Of a stretch of DNA of 22,724 nt, positions 1-5,105 are shown one piece after another. The position numbers were made by a program, and so were the translations under genes. Each line of letters starts with the position of its first letter. Position 1 is the first letter of the stretch. The notes beneath the pieces were generated by a model. It saw nothing but the letters and a program-made list of their open reading frames with translations, ran no database searches and was not told where the DNA came from. Source of the DNA: a virus; the IMG/VR virus record IMGVR_UViG_3300025598_000192, positions 1 through 22,724 of that record. One strand, written 5' to 3'.

Positions 1-319
1 GCTCTACGACGATACGCATTTCAAAGATACGCACGGTGTGCCGTTCATTGCCGAACAATTCACCAAAGAATTCACAGTCAAAGTCGATGGACACTCTAAC
101 AGTCCCATCTTTACGGAAGATACCCGTACACTGGCATTCAACTTGCTTAAAGCAGGGGCTATCGACAAGAAATCTCTGCTTGATTTGATTGAGCCGCCAA
201 TGAAAGAGGAGCTGATTGAGCGCTTGAAGATGATGGAAGCCAAGCAAGCCGCCCAACCACAACCTCCCGCTGGCGAACACAAAAAAGGGCACAAAACCCC
301 TGAACACAAGGAGTCGTGA
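1..319 (+). CDS. Portal protein, C-terminal end (partial, 5' end outside window)
   Basis: The reading frame is open from base 2 to the TGA at 317-319, so only the last ~105 residues are present. An internal GTG at 38 is not needed as a start because the frame continues leftwards. Visible features are a short beta-rich stretch, then a helix-rich segment (AFNLLKAGAIDKKSLLDLI, then PPMKEELIERL) and a charged, Pro/His/Lys-rich disordered tail. The pattern of Gly-His-Ser, then Leu-Ala-xx-Gly-Ala-Ile-Asp and a Leu-Leu-x-Leu-x-x-Pro-Pro helix matches the C-terminal end of podovirus/siphovirus portal proteins. The portal forms the dodecameric ring through which DNA enters and leaves the capsid. Position just upstream of scaffold and capsid genes agrees. 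The identification is inference from this tail alone. Confidence 0.65.
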   Translation, partial: LYDDTHFKDTHGVPFIAEQFTKEFTVKVDGHSNSPIFTEDTRTLAFNLLKAGAIDKKSLLDLIEPPMKEELIERLKMMEAKQAAQPQPPAGEHKKGHKTPEHKES

Positions 320-489
320 TGGCTACTAAAAACGTCGGTGGACCTCAAACGCAACCCAAAGCTGACCAACCACGGGTTAGTTCTGAAACTTTACGCAAAG
401 AATCTTCTGGACCTGGATTGACACAGCGCACAACAGGTGTTAGAAACACGGCTGGGGGTAGAACTCAGAGAAACTACGCCAGAACGTAA
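319..489 (+). CDS. Small basic disordered protein, unknown function
   Basis: A 56-residue ORF starts at an ATG that overlaps the portal stop (TGATG), and an AGGAG lies 5 bases upstream inside the portal gene, so translational coupling is likely. The product has many Thr, Gly, Arg, Gln and Asn, almost no large hydrophobics, and a basic C-terminus (several Arg in the last 15 residues). It looks unstructured and could bind nucleic acid or a head protein, but no family was recognised. The tight coupling and the strong ribosome site support a real gene. Confidence 0.6.
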   Translation: MATKNVGGPQTQPKADQPRVSSETLRKESSGPGLTQRTTGVRNTAGGRTQRNYART

Positions 490-499
490 GGACTTCATC

Positions 500-544
500 A
501 TGATGCACAGATACGGTAAAAAAGGTCGCAAGACCCGTCGCTGA
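500..544 (+). CDS. Tiny basic peptide (14 aa), possible leader peptide
   Basis: ATG-ATG start, 14 codons, TGA at 542-544. The peptide is MMHRYGKKGRKTRR: seven of its residues are Lys or Arg. An AAGGA at 488-492 lies 7 bases before the ATG, a normal Shine-Dalgarno position. The stop codon is immediately followed by the first of four mutually complementary segments (545-590), as in leader-peptide attenuators. It could instead be a small DNA- or RNA-binding peptide, or simply chance. Too short for homology-based assignment. Confidence 0.4.
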   Translation: MMHRYGKKGRKTRR

Positions 545-590
545 TTTCTCGAAAGAGAATAGGGTATGGTTTCTCCCCTTGAAGAGAAAC
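545..590 (+). promoter_or_regulatory. Four-segment alternating stem-loop region (candidate attenuator/switch)
   Basis: Segments: TTCTC at 546-550, GAGAA at 555-559, GTTTCTC at 569-575 and GAGAAAC at 584-590. Segments 1-2 form a 5-bp stem with a GAAA loop, and 3-4 form a 7-bp stem with an 8-base loop. Segments 2-3 and 1-4 are also complementary, so two exclusive folds are possible. A short basic ORF stops directly before segment 1, and a strong ribosome site (AAGGAG, 599-604) follows segment 4. The complementarity is seen directly; regulatory function is inference. There is no U-run after the 3-4 stem, so transcription termination there is unlikely and control of translation or RNA stability fits better. 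Confidence 0.4.
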
Positions 591-609
591 TGCTGTTTAA
601 GGAGTTGCC

Positions 610-642
610 ATGCGTAAAGCTCGTAAACACAAACGCAAGTAA
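610..642 (+). CDS. Tiny highly basic peptide (10 aa)
   Basis: ATG at 610, ten codons, TAA at 640-642; the peptide is MRKARKHKRK, in which eight of ten residues are Lys, Arg or His. A strong Shine-Dalgarno AAGGAG sits at 599-604, 5 bases before the ATG, as good as those of the verified structural genes nearby. A good ribosome site in front of a ten-codon ORF with no in-frame continuation suggests that translation here matters, either to make a cationic peptide or to position ribosomes ahead of the hairpin at 660-686. No known family. Confidence 0.4.
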   Translation: MRKARKHKRK

Positions 643-659
643 TTGCGTTTAACGACTTC

Positions 660-686
660 GGGGGAGTAGTCGATATCCACTCCCCC
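660..686 (+). terminator. G/C-rich stem-loop, possible terminator or mRNA processing site
   Basis: GGGGGAGT (660-667) is perfectly complementary to ACTCCCCC (679-686), giving an 8-bp stem with an 11-base loop. It begins 17 bases after the stop of the ten-residue ORF. It lacks the U-run of an intrinsic terminator (ACCTATTG follows), so it may be a pause or processing site, a stability element or an inefficient terminator in front of the promoter at 692-720. Confidence 0.35.
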
Positions 687-691
687 ACCTA

Positions 692-720
692 TTGACAACT
701 GGTTTGTAAGTGGTTACAAA
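692..720 (+). promoter_or_regulatory. Sigma70-type promoter candidate for the head gene operon
   Basis: TTGACA at 692-697 is a perfect -35 consensus. After exactly 17 bases comes TACAAA at 715-720, a four-of-six match to the -10 TATAAT. It lies in the only sizeable non-coding gap of the plus-strand gene array and 20 bases before the ATG of the 740-1225 gene. If used, transcription would start around 727, leaving a very short 5' leader that still contains AAGGAG (729-734). The short leader is a reason for caution. Confidence 0.5.
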
Positions 721-724
721 CTAG
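699..724. promoter_or_regulatory. Dyad overlapping the -10 element (operator-like)
   Basis: GTTTGTAA (702-709) and TTACAAAC (714-721) are perfect inverted repeats around a 4-base spacer. The dyad extends outwards to 699 and 724 with one G-T wobble (CT/AG), giving 11 paired positions. One half-site covers the -10 hexamer of the promoter above, the usual geometry of a repressor operator. As RNA it could also be a hairpin. No other copy was noticed in a gap of this window, so the binding protein is unknown. Confidence 0.4.
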
Positions 725-739
725 CCCCAAGGAGTAAAC

Positions 740-1225
740 ATGAGTGTTCCGCAAGACAAATTGATGGAGTTGATGAAAGGTAGCCGTTCGGCTGGCGTAC
801 CAATGCCCGACGCACCACCTCCAGGAGCAAATTTGTCTGATGCTGAAGTGCCCCCAATGGGTTCTCCAATGTCTACTCCAGAGCCTAAGATGGGTTCTAA
901 AGAAGCAGCAAAAATTAACTTGGGGATGGCGCAAGACTTGCTAGAGCAATCTTTGCCAGCACTGGGTTCGGATAGCGAAGAAGGTCGTGCGGCTTTGTCA
1001 GCTATCAGCGCTATCAACAAAGTTCTTGGCTCTAAAAAAGGGAAAGTCAACGAACTTCAGCAGTCAGAGATTTTGCAGATGTTGCAAACGTTGCCTCAAG
1101 CGGGTGGCGGTACACCAGAAGGCAAAGCAATGGCTGCTGCTCCAATCCCTGGTATGCCTCCTGCTGGCGGTATGCCTCCCCCACCTGGCGGTATGCCTCC
1201 AGGTATGCCACCTTCCCCAATGTAA
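740..1225 (+). CDS. Hypothetical head-region protein with Pro/Gly/Met-rich tail
   Basis: 161 residues, start supported by AAGGAG at 729-734. The N-terminal third (to ~50) is Pro/Met/Gly-rich and disordered. The middle (~52-110) is predicted helical (KEAAKINLGMAQDLLEQS... and VNELQQSEILQMLQTL). The last ~30 residues are tandem GGMPP-type repeats (nt ~1149-1216). It sits between portal and scaffold with no family recognised. Low complexity at both ends and a helical core suggest a flexible assembly factor, for example a second scaffold-like or portal-associated protein, but that is inference from position. Confidence 0.7.
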   Translation: MSVPQDKLMELMKGSRSAGVPMPDAPPPGANLSDAEVPPMGSPMSTPEPKMGSKEAAKINLGMAQDLLEQSLPALGSDSEEGRAALSAISAINKVLGSKKGKVNELQQSEILQMLQTLPQAGGGTPEGKAMAAAPIPGMPPAGGMPPPPGGMPPGMPPSPM

Positions 1226-1237
1226 ACAGGAGTAATC

Positions 1238-1420
1238 ATGGACTTGTTCAAACCTCGTGGTAATTCACAACCCCGTCGCCCTACTGACAACAACCAAAAA
1301 AATGGCGTGGTGGTTAACACCCCCCGTTATTCACAACTTGGTGGTTTGTCTGCTGCGGCAAAAGCTGCATTCGGCGGCATGAAGGTTGAAAAACCTGCTG
1401 ACGGCAAAAAAGTCATTTAA
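1238..1420 (+). CDS. Small hypothetical protein in head operon
   Basis: 60 residues, ATG 6 bases after AGGAG (1228-1232). It begins MDLFKPRGN, has an Asn/Gln/Pro/Arg-rich disordered first half, then a short Ala-rich helix (LSAAAKAAFGGM) and a basic end. There is a 12-base gap to the previous gene and 20 to the scaffold gene. Family not recognised. Its place directly before the scaffold gene suggests an assembly role. Confidence 0.6.
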   Translation: MDLFKPRGNSQPRRPTDNNQKNGVVVNTPRYSQLGGLSAAAKAAFGGMKVEKPADGKKVI

Positions 1421-1440
1421 TACGATAAGAGGGTAACAAA

Positions 1441-1971
1441 ATGTCTTTAGAAAATCTTTCCTTAGAAGCCCGTGACGAGTTGGCATCCTTGATGCAGACT
1501 CTGGCTGATTCTCCCGATACACGGGAGGACATCTTGCGTTTGACTAAAAAAGTTAAACCCAACTTGAACATTCCTGAAATTGATTTGAAAGATAGGACCA
1601 ACCAAGAGTTGGACAAAATCCGTCAGGAAAATGAATCTTTGCGTAACGAGTTTCGTACCCGTGATGCACAAGCCGAGTTGGACAAACGTCGCAAATCACT
1701 GGTGAAAAAAGGTTTGGTTTCATCTGAGGATGAGATTGATGCGGTGGAAAAAGTGATGTTGGAGAAAAAAATCTCTGACCACGAAACCGCCGCTGAATAT
1801 CATCGCTTCATGAAAGAAGCTGCGAAGCCAACTCCTACTGGATACAATCCTTCCGCAATTCGAGGACTCAACCTCCAACAATTCTGGAAAGACCCACGGG
1901 GTGCAGCGCAGCAAGAGGCAGTTAAGGCTTTCCAAGATTTGCGTAAGCCACAACGCCCAATCGGTTTGTAA
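1441..1971 (+). CDS. Capsid scaffolding protein (putative)
   Basis: 176 residues, rich in Glu, Lys and Arg, mostly helical. Residues ~52-105 form a likely coiled coil (NQELDKIRQENESLRNEF... followed by KRRKSLVKKG). The C-terminal part has a short Pro-rich linker and a basic amphipathic segment ending KPQRPIGL. This architecture (charged, helical, coiled coil, basic C-terminus that could touch the capsid floor), together with its place directly upstream of the major capsid gene, is typical of internal scaffolds of tailed phages. It would guide procapsid assembly and leave before DNA filling. No protease signature is visible. Start supported by AGAGGGTAAC upstream. Confidence 0.7.
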   Translation: MSLENLSLEARDELASLMQTLADSPDTREDILRLTKKVKPNLNIPEIDLKDRTNQELDKIRQENESLRNEFRTRDAQAELDKRRKSLVKKGLVSSEDEIDAVEKVMLEKKISDHETAAEYHRFMKEAAKPTPTGYNPSAIRGLNLQQFWKDPRGAAQQEAVKAFQDLRKPQRPIGL

Positions 1972-2022
1972 AAAGAGGGTGCAATTTTGTCAGGGCAGCA
2001 ATGCCTACTTTGAGGAGCTAAT

Positions 2023-3045
2023 ATGGCTATAGGTGGTGGTATTCTGCCCCAGACAGGTAGTTCGCAATTTACGGAGTTAACGTACGTTACCCGTAGAGCG
2101 TTCATTCCTAAACTGGTTGTGCAGTTGTATAACAGCACACCCTTGATGGCAGCGTTGATTGCAAACAGTCAACAAGCCAGCGGTGGTGTTTCTTCTGTAA
2201 CTGTCCCCGTTCAGGGCGCTCAGTTCGTTAACGCTCAGTGGTCTGACTACAGCGGCTCGTTCGCTCAACCGTCAGTCCAACAAGGTGCGTACAACGCTGA
2301 GTACGACTTGAAGTTGATGATTTCTCCCGTGCCGTTCCTCGGTATGGAAGGTGTCGCACAACAAGACGCTGCAATCATTCCTTTGATTGAAGCTCGTATG
2401 AACGACGCAACCAACGTGATGATGGATGCAATGGCTACCGCCTTGTATAACAACACCACAAACAACCAACAGTTCATCGGCTTGCCCGCTGCTGTGGATG
2501 ACGGTACTGGTGGCGCAACTTACCAAACCACTTACGGTAACATCAACCGTAACACATACTCTTGGTGGCAATCCAAGGTGTATAACGCTGGTAACGTTAA
2601 CCCAACTCGTCAAAACATTCTCCAGTACATTTCTGGTACTGTTAAACGTGGCGCTGAAATGCCATCGTTTGGCGTGTGCGGTTTTGGTACTTGGACTCTG
2701 TTGGCTCAAGACTTTGTGGGTCAAGAGCAATACGTTATCACCCCAGGCTCTGGCTTTGACGGTGACAACAATGGTCCTCAAGCCGCTTTCCGTGCTTTGA
2801 TGGTCGCTGGTGTGCCAATCTATCCAGACCCATACTGCCCAGAAGGTACTGTGTACTTCCTGAACACTAACTACTTGTCGTTGTACATCCACGAACAAGG
2901 CTCGTTTGTGTTTACTGGATTTGAATCAACACTTCCCAACTGGCAAATTGGTTATGTGGGTGCTGTTCTTATGATTGCTGAATTGGTGTCTGTGAAGCCC
3001 AAGTCAATGTCTAAGATTAACAACTACAACTACTTGTCACTGTAA
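2023..3045 (+). CDS. Major capsid protein (HK97-fold)
   Basis: 340 residues, the usual size for capsid proteins without a long delta domain. The middle holds the characteristic stretch Gly-Leu-Pro-Ala-Ala-Val ... Gly-Asn-Ile-Asn-Arg-Asn-Thr-Tyr-Ser-Trp-Trp (~153-185), common to many phage capsid proteins. The C-terminal half shows the expected order: a Phe-rich substrate region, Gly-Val-Pro-Ile-Tyr-x-Asp-Pro-Tyr-Cys-Pro (~265), Tyr-Phe-Leu-Asn-Thr-x-Tyr-Leu (~283), then a hydrophobic strand and a short polar tail. It assembles the icosahedral shell. GAGGAG lies 6-11 bases before the ATG, and the 51-base gap upstream contains a small GGCA-GCAA-TGCC hairpin (about 1994-2005). Very likely the most abundant product of this window. 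Confidence 0.9.
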   Translation: MAIGGGILPQTGSSQFTELTYVTRRAFIPKLVVQLYNSTPLMAALIANSQQASGGVSSVTVPVQGAQFVNAQWSDYSGSFAQPSVQQGAYNAEYDLKLMISPVPFLGMEGVAQQDAAIIPLIEARMNDATNVMMDAMATALYNNTTNNQQFIGLPAAVDDGTGGATYQTTYGNINRNTYSWWQSKVYNAGNVNPTRQNILQYISGTVKRGAEMPSFGVCGFGTWTLLAQDFVGQEQYVITPGSGFDGDNNGPQAAFRALMVAGVPIYPDPYCPEGTVYFLNTNYLSLYIHEQGSFVFTGFESTLPNWQIGYVGAVLMIAELVSVKPKSMSKINNYNYLSL

Positions 3046-3057
3046 GGAGAAAAAATC

Positions 3058-3405
3058 ATGTCATTAGCACTGAACAAAATCATCCTTGCAAATGCAAACG
3101 CAAACACGCCTGGTGCGTATTTCCAGTTTGCTAACTTGACAGTTACAACCGTCGGTAACGTTGTTCCCGCTGGTTTGTACCTTGTTCCTCCCACTGCGAA
3201 CGTCACTATCAACATGACTTCTGGTGTCAACGCCACAACTGGCAACATCACATCTGTTGGTCCATTGTTGGCAAATAACACTGGCGGCGTGATTGTGTCT
3301 GACGGCGTGAACGTGTTTGCAAACGCTGCAACCGCCAATACAACTATCCAAGTTTTGACAGTTGACGGTGGTATCAACGTTTCTGGCACTTACAACGCAT
3401 CTTAA
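3058..3405 (+). CDS. Beta-rich protein after the capsid gene (possible decoration protein)
   Basis: 115 residues with strong AAGGAG before the ATG. After a short N-terminus (MSLALNKIILANANAN) the sequence is alternating Val/Thr/Asn-rich strands with many Gly turns, with no charged helices and no Cys. Composition and place directly after the capsid gene fit a small capsid decoration or head-fibre protein. No family recognised. It shares an Asn/Thr/Val-rich style with the next gene and with the fibre genes, which may reflect common composition rather than homology. Confidence 0.6.
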   Translation: MSLALNKIILANANANTPGAYFQFANLTVTTVGNVVPAGLYLVPPTANVTINMTSGVNATTGNITSVGPLLANNTGGVIVSDGVNVFANAATANTTIQVLTVDGGINVSGTYNAS

Positions 3406-3414
3406 GGAGCAATA

Positions 3415-3876
3415 ATGGCTAATCCCGATTCAGTCAGTCAGTATTATCTCGATTCGTTTGGGAATGGTCGTATTGGTCAAGGTCCGTTGGCGAATTTGTC
3501 TGCCGCTGCTAACGCAGTGGTGACAATTCCCATCTTGAGTGGCGGTTTAACCAACAGCGGAAACCTTACTGGTTCAGGTGCTGTGATTGTTCGTCGAGTA
3601 ACAGTCAACGCACCTACTGGTAATGTTTCTAGCGCAAACGTCTCGATTACGACAAGTAACGATGGCAACCTGTCTAACGCAGTGGTGTCTCCCGTTATCT
3701 TGGCTAACGTGACAGCGGTTAACCGTTATCAAGACTTGACTATTGCTCAACCATATCTGTCTAACACGACAGTCTCTGGTTCTGTTACTCAGGCTTTGTA
3801 TGTCAACGTGCATACTGGCTCTAGCAACAGCAACACAGTAAATTTCCAAATTTACGGCGACGTTGTGTCTTTCTGA
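3415..3876 (+). CDS. Beta-rich structural protein, unknown
   Basis: 153 residues, AAGGAGCAATA before ATG. N-terminus MANPDSVSQYYLDSFGNGRIGQ, then a predicted all-beta domain with repeated Val-Thr/Ser-Ile alternation and no obvious enzymatic residues. Its TGA overlaps the ATG of the next gene (TGATGG), so the two are probably coupled. Position between capsid and neck genes suggests head decoration, a head fibre or a connector-associated protein. No family recognised. Confidence 0.55.
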   Translation: MANPDSVSQYYLDSFGNGRIGQGPLANLSAAANAVVTIPILSGGLTNSGNLTGSGAVIVRRVTVNAPTGNVSSANVSITTSNDGNLSNAVVSPVILANVTAVNRYQDLTIAQPYLSNTTVSGSVTQALYVNVHTGSSNSNTVNFQIYGDVVSF

Positions 3877-4217
3877 TGGAAAACGTATTTGTAATTAATC
3901 GTGGCAACACCGAATTAACCATCGGTTATGACGGTGTTGTCTACGAATTCAAAAAGAACGTTCCCGTTGAGATTCCTCTGGACGGGGCTGTCAAACTGTT
4001 TGGTTACAAACTACAAGACAGAGAACATATTTTGGTTCGGCATGGGTGGATTAACACTCATGCGGAGCTTGAAGAAAGTTTGAAAAAGCTGGACCAGTTT
4101 GTAATAACAACTGAGAAGCCTCAACAAGACAGCTCGTTACCCTCGGCTGTTGGCGTAGTACCCCTGCGGATTGAAAAATCCGCTGGGGGAAAGTTCCATC
4201 AAAAACGGGTAGCATAA
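3876..4217 (+). CDS. Neck/head-region conserved hypothetical protein
   Basis: 113 residues. The first ~70 form a compact beta-rich domain: Val-Phe-Val-Ile-Asn-Arg-Gly-Asn, then Ile-Gly-Tyr-Asp-Gly-Val-x-Tyr-Glu-Phe, then Leu-Phe-Gly-Tyr followed by Leu-Val-Arg-His-Gly-Trp. A similar pattern (an 'FGY ... L-x-R-x-GW' end) is known to me from uncharacterised proteins encoded between capsid and adaptor genes in many phages. The rest is a charged tail ending KSAGGKFHQKRVA. The last codons overlap a strong hairpin (4161-4188). Function unknown. Confidence 0.6.
   Translation: MENVFVINRGNTELTIGYDGVVYEFKKNVPVEIPLDGAVKLFGYKLQDREHILVRHGWINTHAELEESLKKLDQFVITTEKPQQDSSLPSAVGVVPLRIEKSAGGKFHQKRVA
4161..4188 (+). 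promoter_or_regulatory. Strong GAAA-capped hairpin inside coding sequence
   Basis: CCCCTGCGGATT (4161-4172), loop GAAA (4173-4176), AATCCGCTGGGG (4177-4188): 12 positions pair with one T-T mismatch, closed by a GNRA-type tetraloop. It lies in the last 20 codons of the 3876-4217 gene and 43 bases before the next start. No T-run follows, so it is not a standard terminator. It may be an RNase processing or stability site that separates abundant head mRNA from tail mRNA, or a weak pause. Confidence 0.5.
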
Positions 4218-4230
4218 CAATGGATGCTTC

Positions 4231-5103
4231 ATGCCAGCGCTCAATGACTACCTCTATCAAGTCGAAAATTTGTTGCATGACTCAAACAATGTCTTTTGGT
4301 CGCAAAGTCAGCTAACAAATTACATCAACGAGGCTAGAGAGCGCCTTGTAAGGGACACGGGTTGCCTAAGAACAATTCAAAATACCCAAACTCCCATTGC
4401 ATCTTCCAACCCATATCTGGGTACAAACAACAACACAACTCCTGCATCCACTTGGACAGCTAACACGGCTGTAACTGCGGGTCAGTATGTGTTCAGCAAC
4501 ATCTATATTTATCAGTACCAAACATCGGGAACATCTGGCAGCACAGCGCCAGCATATCCCACGGGTACAAACATTTTCCCGCCTACAACGTCTTTTGCAG
4601 ACGGTACTGCTACCCTGCAATACGTCCAAAACGCTGAAATTATCCCGTTTGCGGCACTGCCTGACGGAATTCAGACCATAGACATCTTGGGTATCAATTT
4701 GTACTGGGGCAACAGTCGCATTCCTATGCGTTATTTGCCCTGGTCAGACTTCACGGCTCAATTGCGTTACTGGCAAAATTACGTTGGTCGCCCTATTTGT
4801 TTCTCTGTGTACGGTCAGCAGCAGTTCTACATTGCGCCTGTGCCCGACCAATCGTATTACATTGAGTTGGATACGGTGATTTTGCCTTCTCCATTGGTTT
4901 TGACTTCTCCTACTGCCACTGACTCAATTCTTGACCCGTACAGCACGGCTGTGCAGTATTACGCTGCTTACAAAGCCAAGTTTTACGAACAATCCTACGG
5001 CGAAGCAGAGATTTTTAAACAAGAGTACAACAAGCACGTTCTCAACATCCTGAATTCAACGTATACACGACGTATTCCTAACCCCTATAGCAGTGGAGGT
5101 TAA
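4231..5103 (+). CDS. Head-tail adaptor/connector protein with inserted carbohydrate-binding-like module
   Basis: 290 residues. The N-terminal helix pair (DYLYQVENLLHDSNN, then WSQSQLTNYINEARERLVRDT) and the C-terminal helical segment (YYAAYKAKFYEQSYGEAEIF..EY) match the layout of podovirus adaptor proteins (T7 gp11/P22 gp4-like role) that bind under the portal ring. Residues ~72-132 look like an insert: Trp-x-Ala-Asn-Thr-x-Val-x-Ala-Gly-x-Tyr-Val, then Gly-Thr-Ser-Gly-Ser-x-x-Pro and Asp-Gly-Thr-Ala-Thr-Leu, the signature of a small beta domain found in many phage structural proteins and resembling CBM5/12 modules. An ATG at 4220 is out of frame; the one at 4231 has only a weak ribosome site. 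Role is inferred from order and helices. Confidence 0.7.
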   Translation: MPALNDYLYQVENLLHDSNNVFWSQSQLTNYINEARERLVRDTGCLRTIQNTQTPIASSNPYLGTNNNTTPASTWTANTAVTAGQYVFSNIYIYQYQTSGTSGSTAPAYPTGTNIFPPTTSFADGTATLQYVQNAEIIPFAALPDGIQTIDILGINLYWGNSRIPMRYLPWSDFTAQLRYWQNYVGRPICFSVYGQQQFYIAPVPDQSYYIELDTVILPSPLVLTSPTATDSILDPYSTAVQYYAAYKAKFYEQSYGEAEIFKQEYNKHVLNILNSTYTRRIPNPYSSGG

Positions 5104-5105
5104 GA

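Noticed and set aside
2272-2898. 208-residue open frame on the minus strand inside the capsid gene
   Set aside because: It is antisense to a strongly supported capsid gene, has no ribosome site and shows a composition expected from complementing that gene.
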